A stretch of DNA of 15,128 nucleotides from contig JAIRZA010000166.1 in assembly GCA_031267475.1 (NCBI GenBank), forward strand, positions 1-15,128. Direction: 5' to 3'. The notes beneath the pieces are model-generated. The model saw nothing but the letters and a program-made list of their open reading frames with translations, had not been told where the DNA came from and made no database searches. This DNA comes from Spirochaetaceae bacterium (GTDB lineage Bacteria > Spirochaetota > Spirochaetia > Treponematales > Breznakiellaceae). Each line of letters starts with the position of its first letter. Position 1 is the first letter of the stretch. Shown here one piece after another: positions 1-7,381 of this stretch. The translations under genes were made by a program, and so were the position numbers.

Positions 1-45
1 GCATATTGTCGAACAAACCCAATGTCAGATATGCTAATCAACATG

Positions 46-1245
46 ATGCAATATAGAAAAGACAAAATATCAGACAACAACCTCTCAGTTTTAGGCTTTG
101 GCTGTATGCGATTCCCGCGCGCGCTTGGCGCAATCGACATGAAAAAAACATCCGCAATGATAACAGAAGCAGTAGAACGAGGCATAAACTACTTTGACAC
201 CGCGTGGATATATCCAGGCAGCGAGGAGGCGCTCGGCACAGTTCTTGACACACAGAAACTGCGGGAAAAAGTGCATATAGCATCCAAACTCCCCATCATC
301 GCCTGCAAAAGCGCCGGCGATTTTGACAAATACTTCTTACAAAGCCTGAAACGCCTAAAAACCAATTACATAGATTACTATTTGATGCATATGCTCACAG
401 ACATGGGCTCGTGGGAGAAACTAAAAAGCTGGGGCATAATAGATTGGATAAAAGAAAAAAAACAAAGCGGCGCCATACAACGAATAGGATTTTCATTTCA
501 CGGCGGACGCGACGACTTCTTGGCGCTGCTCGCAGCCTATGACTGGGAATTCTGCCAAATCCAATACAACTATTCCAACGAAAACTACCAAGCCGGACAG
601 ACCGGACTCAAAGCCGCCGCCGAAAAAGGCATACCCGTCATAATCATGGAGCCGCTTTTAGGAGGAAGACTCATAAACGGACTCCCGAAAGCCGCCCGCG
701 AAGCCTTCAAAAAAGCCGACCCCGCCCGCGCGCCAGCCGCATGGGGACTAGACTGGCTCTGGAATCAAAAAGAAGTAAGCGTAGTCCTTTCCGGGATGAG
801 CAGCATGAAACAACTCGAAGAAAACATAAAAATCGCCGAAAACGCCCATGAGAACAGCCTAAGCCCCGCCCAACTCGCCGTATTTGACGAAGTAAAAAAC
901 ATCTTCAACGCTTCGTATAAAGTCCCCTGCACCGGCTGCGCGTACTGTATGCCCTGCCCGCAAAACATCAACATACCCGGCTGCTTCGCCGCGTATAACG
1001 CCAGCTTTGCGTTTTCATACATCGAAGGATTAAAGCAGTACGTCAACAGCGCCGGCGTTACAAGCGCATCCCCGCGCATGGCGGGACAATGCGTTAAATG
1101 CAGACAATGTGAAAAGCACTGTCCGCAGAATATAAAAATAAGCGAAGTAATGAAAGACGTTAAAGCCCGCCTTGAACCATTATGGCTGCGAATAATACGT
1201 TCTTTGATACGACGGTCACTCCCGCGCCGGCAAAATCACTCATAA
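46..1245 (+). CDS. Aldo/keto reductase with C-terminal 4Fe-4S ferredoxin domain (COG1453 type)
   Basis: Cytoplasmic NAD(P)H-dependent oxidoreductase of the AKR fold fused to a ferredoxin-like tail; the substrate is unknown. Numbering from the ATG at 46 (399 aa), the AKR catalytic tetrad is visible: D51 and Y56 in FDTAWIY, K81 in IASKLP and H115 in YYLMHML. The TIM barrel ends near residue 280. Two cysteine clusters follow, C295/C298/C301/C304 (CTGCAYCMPCP) and C349/C352/C355/C359 (CVKCRQCEKHCP), expected to hold iron-sulfur clusters. Such proteins are common in anaerobes. In-frame ATGs lie at 22, 31, 43 and 46, none with a clear ribosome site. The start at 46 is chosen because family members usually begin MQYR shortly before the LGFGCMR strand. 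The stop lies 2 nt before a possible TTG start of the ABC ATPase, so co-transcription is likely, but a functional link to transport is only inferred. Confidence 0.93.
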   Translation: MQYRKDKISDNNLSVLGFGCMRFPRALGAIDMKKTSAMITEAVERGINYFDTAWIYPGSEEALGTVLDTQKLREKVHIASKLPIIACKSAGDFDKYFLQSLKRLKTNYIDYYLMHMLTDMGSWEKLKSWGIIDWIKEKKQSGAIQRIGFSFHGGRDDFLALLAAYDWEFCQIQYNYSNENYQAGQTGLKAAAEKGIPVIIMEPLLGGRLINGLPKAAREAFKKADPARAPAAWGLDWLWNQKEVSVVLSGMSSMKQLEENIKIAENAHENSLSPAQLAVFDEVKNIFNASYKVPCTGCAYCMPCPQNINIPGCFAAYNASFAFSYIEGLKQYVNSAGVTSASPRMAGQCVKCRQCEKHCPQNIKISEVMKDVKARLEPLWLRIIRSLIRRSLPRRQNHS

Positions 1246-1247
1246 AA

Positions 1248-2858
1248 TTGGTAGAACTGCGGAGAATATACAAAACATTTTCATCCAACGGAGCGCGGGC
1301 GCTGGAAGGCGCTGATTTTGAGTTGCGGCAAGGCGAGATTCACGCGATTTTCGGTGAAAACGGAGCCGGAAAATCGACATTGATGCAGATATTAGCCGGA
1401 TTTGAACAAGCAGACAGCGGGGAGATTATCATCAATGGCAAGAAAAGACATTTTTTACTACCAGCGGACGCCCTTGCCCTTGGAATCAGCATGGTACGGC
1501 AACGCCCCGAACTATGCCGCGGAATGCGCGTCTGGGAGGCGTGCGTATTAGGCGCCGAGACACGGCGCGGGCCGTTTTTCCGCAAACGCGCGTCCCGCGA
1601 CACAGTAAACCGCCTTTCCAGAGAATGGGGATTTGACCTGCCAATAGACGCGCCCTCCGAAAACCTAGACGCGGCAGGCCGTCAGAAAGCCGCGGTTTTA
1701 GCAGCCCTGTTGAAAAACGCGCGTATAATCATCTTTGACGAAGCCACCGCCGTATTGAATCAGACTGAAAGCGAAAAAATCTTCGAACTGATAAAACGCC
1801 TTTCCGCGGCCGGACTCGCCGCCGTCATAGTCTCGCACAAACTCGACGAGACCCTGACACTAGCCCGGCGCGCCAGCATTTTACGAAAAGGCATAAGCGT
1901 AGGCGTCCTCGACAAAAGCGAATTCAACATCCAAAAAATAATATCACTAATGTTCGGGCAGGACGCCGCCCCGTCCGGCGGCAACGCGGATGTTTACGGA
2001 GCGGCAAGCGCGAAACCCGCCGGCAAACAAGACACGGCGGAACAAAACATAACACTAGCAGCCGAAAAACTATCGGCGGAACAGACGGAATACCCCCCGC
2101 TTCGCTCTATCAGCATGGAACTGCGCGGCGGCGAGATTTACGGACTTGCCGGAGTGCGTGAAAGCGGAGTAGAAACATTGCTGCTGACACTCTCAGGTTT
2201 TTTGCAAATTGACGAAGGCCGTGTGCTAATCTGCGGAAAACCCGTTTTTGACACGACCGGCGGAAACACATCCAACGGAAAAAACACACTTAACTTCCGC
2301 AAAGCCGGCGGCGTTTATTTGGGAATAGACGGCGGACGCTCAATCGCAGCCTGCGACAAGGAACTTTCTATCCACGACAACATGATAATACACGCGCACC
2401 GGCGCTTCCCGCACCCAAACCGCCTGCTTGCGGGAATAGGAATACTCGACAGCGGAAAACTGCGCGAATGGACGCAATCGCTAATGCAAAAAGCCGTCAT
2501 CGGCGGACCGCCCAATGCCAGAACCGGCAGCCTGTCCGGAGGTATGCTGCAACGCCTCCTAGTCGCGCGCGAATTGTCCGAAAACGCAGTCGCCATACTG
2601 ATGTCGGAGCCGGGGTGGGGACTGGACGCGCGCCGCAGGATGGAACTGTACCGGATGTTGCGGGACGAAAGCGAAACCGGAAAATCCGTGCTGCTGTTTT
2701 TGTCCGACCTGAACGATTTGCTTGAAGTTTCCGGCGAGATTTTTGTCATGACCAACGGAAAAATCGCGCTCAATCAAAAGAACAGACCGGCGGACCATGC
2801 GGAGGCAGCCGCTGTCAAAACCAAAATAAACGCGGCCATGTGCGGCGCAGCCGTATGA
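1248..2858 (+). CDS. Tandem-domain ABC transporter ATPase, nucleoside/riboflavin/simple-sugar type (YufO/RfuB-like)
   Basis: ATP-hydrolysing subunit of a CUT2/BMP-family importer, with two nucleotide-binding domains in one chain (536 aa from the TTG at 1248). NBD1 has Walker A GENGAGKST (36-44), Walker B IIIFDEA (D164, E165) and an H-loop histidine (H197), but a degenerate signature LDAAGRQ (140-146). NBD2 lacks Walker A lysine (GVRESGVE, about 302-309) but keeps a perfect signature LSGGMLQ (429-435), then SEPGWGLD. Only the NBD1-Walker / NBD2-signature site should hydrolyse ATP, as is usual in this family. The start is uncertain. The ATG at 1182 would add 22 residues and overlap the reductase by 64 nt. 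The TTG at 1248, 2 nt after the reductase stop, gives MVELRRIYKTF, which is where homologues usually begin. Neither has a good ribosome site. The stop overlaps the first permease start (ATGA). Substrate class (purine nucleoside, riboflavin or sugar) cannot be settled from sequence. Confidence 0.9.
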   Translation: MVELRRIYKTFSSNGARALEGADFELRQGEIHAIFGENGAGKSTLMQILAGFEQADSGEIIINGKKRHFLLPADALALGISMVRQRPELCRGMRVWEACVLGAETRRGPFFRKRASRDTVNRLSREWGFDLPIDAPSENLDAAGRQKAAVLAALLKNARIIIFDEATAVLNQTESEKIFELIKRLSAAGLAAVIVSHKLDETLTLARRASILRKGISVGVLDKSEFNIQKIISLMFGQDAAPSGGNADVYGAASAKPAGKQDTAEQNITLAAEKLSAEQTEYPPLRSISMELRGGEIYGLAGVRESGVETLLLTLSGFLQIDEGRVLICGKPVFDTTGGNTSNGKNTLNFRKAGGVYLGIDGGRSIAACDKELSIHDNMIIHAHRRFPHPNRLLAGIGILDSGKLREWTQSLMQKAVIGGPPNARTGSLSGGMLQRLLVARELSENAVAILMSEPGWGLDARRRMELYRMLRDESETGKSVLLFLSDLNDLLEVSGEIFVMTNGKIALNQKNRPADHAEAAAVKTKINAAMCGAAV

Positions 2859-3781
2859 CCGCGCTACACTCTTTTGCAGTCCCTTGGGCGTCTTTGTGGC
2901 TTGCCGGCAACACGCTTGATTACATGGCGCTGCTGCTTTGCGCGGCGCTTGGCTCGGCCTTTGCTTTTAGGTGCGGACTGTTCAACTTAGGATTAGAAGG
3001 ACAGATATATACCGGAGGACTTTCCGCAGCCTGCGTTCTGCTGTTTCTGCCGCCTTCGTGTCCGGCGTTCGTTTCACTCAGCGCCGCCGCCGCCGCCGCC
3101 TGTCTAACCGGCGGCGCCGCGGGGGCTTTTTGCGCCTTTTTAAGAAACCGGTCAGGCGCGGACGTGCTAATCACAAGTTTTTTACTTTCGGCGGCGCTCA
3201 CACCCGTCGCCGATTATCTTATCACCGGGCCGCTGCGCGACAACAGTGGAAATCTGCTGGCTACAGCGCGTTTTAGCACAGTCCTGCCGCGCATACTACC
3301 GCCGTCAAATTTGTCCTTATCGCTGATTTTTTCACTATGCCTATGCTCTGCGGCCCATGTTTTCATCAGCAAAACAGGCGCTGGCTACCGCTTTCGCATC
3401 GCCGGCGGCAGCCCGCGTTTTGCCCGCTACGGCGGCATAAACGCGGCGGCGTACCGCGTTCCGGCAATGGGACTGTCCGGCGGACTTGGCGGATTATGCG
3501 GCTTCTTTGCCGTCGCCGGAACATACGGGCTGTGTTATCAAGGATTCAGCGGCGGACTAGGCTGGGCGGGCATAGCCGTCGCCCTCATTGCGCGAAACCG
3601 CTTCCTCGCGCTAATACCGGCGGCCTTGTTTTACGCCGCGCTCAAATCCGGCATAGACCAAACTTTGCTTTCTTCTGTTATGAGCCTCAAAACATCTTAC
3701 ATAATTCAAGCCGTAATTTTGACAGCCGCCGCCGTCAAGCTGCCGCAAAAATTTGACCATCGTGTTGATTTTTTTAAGTAG
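2855..3781 (+). CDS. ABC transporter permease 1 (BPD_transp_2; YufP/RfuC-like)
   Basis: Inner-membrane channel subunit pairing with the second permease and the tandem ATPase. It has 308 aa with about eight hydrophobic segments. The diagnostic motif is FRCGLFNLGLEGQIYTGG near residues 38-55, matching the FN-GAEGQ motif of nucleoside/riboflavin permeases of PF02653. The ATG at 2855 forms a 4-base ATGA overlap with the ATPase stop, pointing to translational coupling; a GTG at 2840 is possible but less likely. At 308 aa it is somewhat shorter than YufP-type permeases, which carry extra N-terminal segments, and is closer to the short treponemal type. A GCC trinucleotide run (six units, 3083-3100) encodes part of a polyalanine stretch in a membrane helix. 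Confidence 0.9.
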   Translation: MTALHSFAVPWASLWLAGNTLDYMALLLCAALGSAFAFRCGLFNLGLEGQIYTGGLSAACVLLFLPPSCPAFVSLSAAAAAACLTGGAAGAFCAFLRNRSGADVLITSFLLSAALTPVADYLITGPLRDNSGNLLATARFSTVLPRILPPSNLSLSLIFSLCLCSAAHVFISKTGAGYRFRIAGGSPRFARYGGINAAAYRVPAMGLSGGLGGLCGFFAVAGTYGLCYQGFSGGLGWAGIAVALIARNRFLALIPAALFYAALKSGIDQTLLSSVMSLKTSYIIQAVILTAAAVKLPQKFDHRVDFFK

Positions 3782-3800
3782 ACCCGTCCGGAAACCAGCC

Positions 3801-3816
3801 GCCGGACAAAGCCGGC
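3801..3816 (+). other. Small intercistronic inverted repeat between the two permeases
   Basis: The 70-nt gap between the permease genes holds GCCGG, a 6-nt loop, then CCGGC (5-bp stem). No T tract follows, so it is not a terminator. It may be a minor mRNA-processing or attenuation hairpin, or chance in G+C-rich sequence. An AAGGAAG ribosome-site-like sequence at 3833-3839 follows, 12 nt before the next start. Confidence 0.25.
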
Positions 3817-3851
3817 AACGTTGGGAAAATATAAGGAAGTAACGCGAAATC

Positions 3852-4742
3852 ATGAGCTTTAACATTTTATACGCCGCGCCCATACTGATAGCCGCGCTAG
3901 GCGCTTTACTAACGGAATACTCAGGCTTTTTGCTAATCGGCATAGAAGGCTTCATGACACTGGGCGCTTTTGGAAGTTTCGCCTTTACCGTCTTGACCGG
4001 CTCGGCGGCGGCGGGAACACTAATAACCACCATTTTATGCGCCGGCCTTGGTTTTTTGCTCGCCCGCTTTGTCAGAAAAAGCGGGGCGGACTTTTTTGTC
4101 TGCGGTATCGCGCTGAATCTTGCCGCGGAAGGTCTTTGCGGCGTACTTTCCGTACATATTTTTGGAACAGGCGGAGTCTTGCGCAGCCCGGCTTTTACAG
4201 CCCCTCCCCCCGTCAGCTTTCCGGCGCTTGAAAAAATACCCGTGTTGGGCGATTTACTTTCATCACAATCACCGTTTGTTTACATCGCGTTCGCCTGCCT
4301 TTTCGCCGAAGCGCTTTTCTTAAAAACCACAGTGCTGGGATCACGCTTAAAAGCAGTAGGACTTTCCGGCCCCAGTTTTACAGCCGCCTTGGAGCGCGGA
4401 CTTCACCCGTGGCGCTACCGCGAAGGCTCGTGGGCGGCGGCGGCCTTCCTTGCAGCTCTTGCGGGATGCGCGCTCAGTTTCAGAGTTGGAATTTACGCGC
4501 CCGGCGGCGGCGGCGGGCGCGCTTGGATAGCGCTGGCCGCCGTCTACCTTGGATTTCGCAACGTGTGGGGCATATTCGCCGCCAGCCTCGTCTTTGCCTT
4601 CGCTGAAAATCTTTCCTTCGGCGCTCAAGGTTTGTTCAAAAACTCCGCCGCCGCGCTGTCCGGGATACCCTCCGCGCTGGCTCTGCTATTATACGCGCTT
4701 GCGAGCGGAATCAAAAAAACACGGCCGGTTTGCGAAGAATAA
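3852..4742 (+). CDS. ABC transporter permease 2 (BPD_transp_2; YufQ/RfuD-like)
   Basis: Second inner-membrane channel subunit of the importer. It has 296 aa with about eight or nine hydrophobic segments. The family motif is LTEYSGFLLIGIEGFMTLGAF (about residues 19-39), equivalent to the usual TE-SGV-NIGLEGMML-GAF. The glycine-rich loop GGGGGRAWIALAAVYLG (about 219-235) matches the cytoplasmic coupling region of this family. It starts 70 nt after permease 1, with AAGGAAG upstream as the likely ribosome site. It ends the operon seen here. A BMP/PnrA-like or RfuA-like substrate-binding lipoprotein would be expected nearby but is absent from the window; it may lie upstream of position 1 or elsewhere. 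Confidence 0.9.
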   Translation: MSFNILYAAPILIAALGALLTEYSGFLLIGIEGFMTLGAFGSFAFTVLTGSAAAGTLITTILCAGLGFLLARFVRKSGADFFVCGIALNLAAEGLCGVLSVHIFGTGGVLRSPAFTAPPPVSFPALEKIPVLGDLLSSQSPFVYIAFACLFAEALFLKTTVLGSRLKAVGLSGPSFTAALERGLHPWRYREGSWAAAAFLAALAGCALSFRVGIYAPGGGGGRAWIALAAVYLGFRNVWGIFAASLVFAFAENLSFGAQGLFKNSAAALSGIPSALALLLYALASGIKKTRPVCEE

Positions 4743-4745
4743 CCT

Positions 4746-4765
4746 GCGGCGGACACCCTTGCCGC
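4746..4765 (+). terminator. Possible weak terminator after the ABC operon
   Basis: GCGGCGG (4746-4752) can pair with TTGCCGC (4759-4765), with two G-T wobbles and a six-base loop. TGTTTG follows rather than a solid T run, so intrinsic termination would be poor. It sits 4 nt after the permease stop and before the AT-rich promoter region of the next gene. Confidence 0.25.
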
Positions 4766-4800
4766 CTGTTTGCGCCGGCCGCGGACCATCTTCATGAACT

Positions 4801-4830
4801 TTGCATAAAATATATTTAAATACGTGATAA
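4801..4830 (+). promoter_or_regulatory. Possible sigma70-type promoter for the outer-membrane protein gene
   Basis: TTGCAT (4801-4806), an 18-base spacer and TGATAA (4825-4830) lie in a sharply AT-rich block (about 4797-4898) that separates this gene from the ABC operon. The match is only moderate, and other AT-rich pairs nearby could serve instead. A transcript from here would carry a leader of about 60 nt that includes the start-codon hairpin at 4879-4906. Confidence 0.27.
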
Positions 4831-4878
4831 ACGCATATTTTATTTTAGACCTTTCAATTTAATTCAAGCATATCCTTT

Positions 4879-4906
4879 GTTTTCATACATATTAAAGTAT
4901 GAAAGC
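4879..4906 (+). promoter_or_regulatory. Inverted repeat enclosing the start codon of the outer-membrane protein
   Basis: TTTCATAC (4881-4888) and GTATGAAA (4897-4904) are perfect inverted repeats around an 8-nt AT loop. The stem extends by one wobble (4880/4905) and one G-C pair (4879/4906). The ATG at 4899 lies within the right arm, so in mRNA the start codon would be base-paired in an AU-rich hairpin. Possible roles are translational control, including a temperature-sensitive fold, or a DNA operator. No conserved riboswitch class is recognised. Confidence 0.5.
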
Positions 4907-6374
4907 CTCAGTTTTGGGAAAAATGATTTTTACCGCGCTCATCGCTGCGCGTTTTATTTTTGCGGCGGCGGCTGATACGGCGGACGAGACGGCGCGGAAA
5001 GATTTTGACAACGATAGCAAACCCTTCGGATTTGATATTCTTGAAAGCGGCTCATGGGTGGACGGCGGCCATTTTAGCAACCGCTTGGATATGCGGTTGC
5101 ACACGCCGCTGGAACTAACACTTCGAGGACAGCTTAACAGCAAGTATCCCGCGCCGCCGTGGGAATACCCAGACGATGGAATCAACGCTCTGGGGGCGGC
5201 GCTCTATCACAAAGGCACCGGTTCAAGACTGCTGTACGGACGTATCGAGACACGCGGACTGCTGAACCGCGCAAGCAATATGTGGTCGCGCTCAGCGCCG
5301 TGGTTTGAATCGCACAGCGTGTCTAACGCGGATCTTAAAACCTCCGCGGGAGACATGGAAACCGCCGTTGTGTACATGGATTTATTGACACCAGCCATAG
5401 GCCCGTTTAACTCGTACTTTTCCGCGCAGTTTGACAAGGAAACAAACACAATTTTTACCGGCGGGGCAGGTGTGCGACTGCCGTTCAACTCCGCGTTCAG
5501 ACTCGAAGCCTTATCCGCCGAAAAACGACTCGCGGAACGTAAAATGGACGCTTGGTTTTCTGACAAGCCCTATCTGCCGGAGCGGGATTTAAGATTTTAC
5601 GCGCTAAACGCGGTTTTTTCCAGCCCGTATTTCAGTTTTGCCGGAGATTTCGCATACTCCGAAGTATTCGCGTGGGGAATGGATATATACGCCAACGCCG
5701 CCTTGCGCTTCGGCGCGGGACCGTGGCGGTTTTCGCTAGCCGCGGACGGCGCGGGCGCTCGTTTTTCGGGGGCGGACGGCTCCATCCCCGGAGCAGGTTT
5801 CAGAAGCGCGGCTCAGTTTACATGGGAAGGCCGCCGCAATATGCTGTTCCGCGCGTCTTCGGTGCTGCGCTCCGCCGCATGGCGAGCGCCATTTGACCGC
5901 AGCGCCACAAGCCTTTATTTCCGTTTTCCGGTGAATAAAAGCAGCCCGCTGCGGGTCAATCGCGTATCCTTAGCGGTTGAGCGGGACGCTCAATCATGGG
6001 AGCGGATAAGCGACAACGTATCATTCGGCGCGATATTCAGCGCGGGACCCTTTCGTCCGCTTTTCAACGTAACCCTTAGCCAGCATACCAGCGCGAATGT
6101 GGGCGATACAATTTATCCGTATCCGAATTACGCCGCGGATCATGAATTTGACACATTAAAGTTTTCTGGCGGCGTATCCTGTATGCTTTTTTTCATATCA
6201 CTAAAAGGCACGGTTTCATACAACCTCGTGGACGAAAAAGAAGCCCAAGTTACAAGTTCTGTAAGCGCGTCTATAAATGGAAAACTAGGACGCATCGGGG
6301 TAAAATTAAGCGACGACGGGAAAAACGGCAAACTGTCATACTCCGTGTCGTGGAGACTCCAAAAATCGTTTTGA
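4899..6374 (+). CDS. Predicted outer-membrane beta-barrel protein, function unknown
   Basis: 491 aa with an N-terminal signal peptide: basic n-region (K2, K8), hydrophobic core about 9-24, probable signal peptidase I cleavage after the Ala run near residue 25. No lipobox cysteine is seen. The mature part is rich in aromatic and alternating polar/hydrophobic residues, has many short amphipathic strands, and ends ...SWRLQKSF. A terminal Phe is the classical outer-membrane barrel insertion signal. No named family is recognised; it resembles uncharacterised spirochaete barrels only in general character. It lies alone after an AT-rich intergenic region and is convergent with the next gene, with a 46-nt gap and no clear terminator. 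An in-frame ATG at 4923, preceded by GGGA at good spacing, is an alternative start that would lose the lysines of the signal peptide. The ATG at 4899 has only a weak AAAG upstream and sits inside a hairpin. Confidence 0.8.
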   Translation: MKASVLGKMIFTALIAARFIFAAAADTADETARKDFDNDSKPFGFDILESGSWVDGGHFSNRLDMRLHTPLELTLRGQLNSKYPAPPWEYPDDGINALGAALYHKGTGSRLLYGRIETRGLLNRASNMWSRSAPWFESHSVSNADLKTSAGDMETAVVYMDLLTPAIGPFNSYFSAQFDKETNTIFTGGAGVRLPFNSAFRLEALSAEKRLAERKMDAWFSDKPYLPERDLRFYALNAVFSSPYFSFAGDFAYSEVFAWGMDIYANAALRFGAGPWRFSLAADGAGARFSGADGSIPGAGFRSAAQFTWEGRRNMLFRASSVLRSAAWRAPFDRSATSLYFRFPVNKSSPLRVNRVSLAVERDAQSWERISDNVSFGAIFSAGPFRPLFNVTLSQHTSANVGDTIYPYPNYAADHEFDTLKFSGGVSCMLFFISLKGTVSYNLVDEKEAQVTSSVSASINGKLGRIGVKLSDDGKNGKLSYSVSWRLQKSF

Positions 6375-6420
6375 GCAAATTTACGCCCTGTCGCGCGGAC
6401 TGACATTCGCAACAGCGGCT

Positions 6421-7305
6421 TTACGAAGCAATCGCCGCGCTCAGTTCTTTTTGCAAAACGCCGGCTCCCACGCGGGCGATAGTCTTCCCCAAGCGCTCCC
6501 CCGCCCTTCCGTGAAGCTCATAGAAGCGAATCACCGCGTCCGCCGCCTTAAAAACCTGTTCGCTTTCAAATAAAATCGGCAAAAGATGACAGCCCGTCTT
6601 TATCTCGTTGCCAAACATCCCGCCAAATGACAGCAAATAGCCGCTTTTGCCGAGCCATGCGTCTTCCGGACAGCTTTTAATACACTTTCCGCAATAAACG
6701 CAGGCGCTTTTATCGAAGGTGATGACTTTCCCGCCGGATTCGTCTGTTATTTTTATAGCGCCATACGCGCAGACAGCCTCGCACACCCCGCAAAACGAGC
6801 ATACAGACTCGCGCCATTCGGGAAGAGCGCTGCCTTTAACACCCATATCGTTTTCTTCGGCTTTGAGACAGTTGTTTACACAACCCGTTATCCCAATTTT
6901 GAATTTATGAGGCAGTTCCCTGCCAAAATAACGCCTGTCCAGTTCTTCCGCAAGAGCGCTCGTCTCGATATTCGCCGAAGGACAGACAGCGCTGCCCTGG
7001 CAAGCAGTTACCGTGCGCACCCGCGGACCGCAGACGCCAATCAAGACACCCGCCTCCGTCAACTCGCGCTTCAACTCCTCCACGTCTTTAACGTTGATAA
7101 ACGGTATTTCGACACCCTGCCGCGAAGTAAGGTGCACATAACCTTTCCCATATTTAGCGGCGGCCTCGCTGATTTTCGCAAGCTGCTTACACGTAATCTG
7201 CCCGCCCACCACTTTTAGACGCGCAGAAAAACACTCTTTCTGCGCCTGCCGCATGAATCCGCCTTTTTTGAGCGCCGCGTAGTCTATATTATTTTCTTCC
7301 GCCAT
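6421..7305 (-). CDS. Siroheme sulfite/nitrite reductase-like protein with inserted 2x[4Fe-4S] ferredoxin domain (AsrC/DSR-like)
   Basis: Probable cytoplasmic redox enzyme of the sulfite/nitrite reductase superfamily, 294 aa from the ATG at 7305. A short ferredoxin-like half domain is followed by siroheme-[4Fe-4S] ligands C102-x5-C108 (TACQGSAVCPSA) and C142-x3-C146 (GITGCVNNC). A bacterial ferredoxin insert follows, with C169/C172/C175/C179 and C202/C205/C208/C212, and then a C-terminal helical part. The order matches AsrC and the small DSR-like proteins of anaerobes. No AsrA/AsrB partners are present, so the electron donor and true substrate (sulfite, nitrite or other) are unknown. An ATG at 7317 is possible, but GGGGGA just before the ATG at 7305 favours the shorter form. 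It follows priA by about 76 nt on the same strand and appears to have its own promoter. Confidence 0.87.
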   Translation of the reverse strand: MAEENNIDYAALKKGGFMRQAQKECFSARLKVVGGQITCKQLAKISEAAAKYGKGYVHLTSRQGVEIPFINVKDVEELKRELTEAGVLIGVCGPRVRTVTACQGSAVCPSANIETSALAEELDRRYFGRELPHKFKIGITGCVNNCLKAEENDMGVKGSALPEWRESVCSFCGVCEAVCAYGAIKITDESGGKVITFDKSACVYCGKCIKSCPEDAWLGKSGYLLSFGGMFGNEIKTGCHLLPILFESEQVFKAADAVIRFYELHGRAGERLGKTIARVGAGVLQKELSAAIAS

Positions 7306-7339
7306 AAAATCCCCCATATTACTAAACCTTGTAATTTAA

Positions 7340-7354
7340 TAGGATATATACCTA
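7340..7354 (-). promoter_or_regulatory. Palindrome over the -10 region of the sulfite reductase-like gene (possible operator)
   Basis: TAGG and CCTA arms flank a 7-base AT centre. A CTAAAC hexamer occurs at 7322-7327 and again at 7352-7357, exactly 30 bp apart (about three helical turns). The palindrome overlaps the predicted -10 of the downstream gene, as a repressor site would. No known regulator motif is claimed. Confidence 0.3.
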
Positions 7355-7369
7355 AACATAGCGCGTCAA
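7341..7369 (-). promoter_or_regulatory. Predicted sigma70-type promoter for the sulfite reductase-like gene
   Basis: On the minus strand TTGACG (7369-7364, five of six to consensus) is followed by a 17-base spacer and TATCCT (7346-7341, four of six). Transcription would start about 30 nt before the ATG at 7305, leaving room for the GGGGGA ribosome site. The priA stop is at 7382, so the promoter lies wholly in the intergenic gap. Confidence 0.42.
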
Positions 7370-7381
7370 GATTATCGCGTA

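Noticed and set aside
3083..3100. Six GCC repeats in permease 1 as a phase-variation microsatellite
   Set aside because: Trinucleotide unit, in frame and short; it encodes alanines in a membrane helix and cannot shift the frame.
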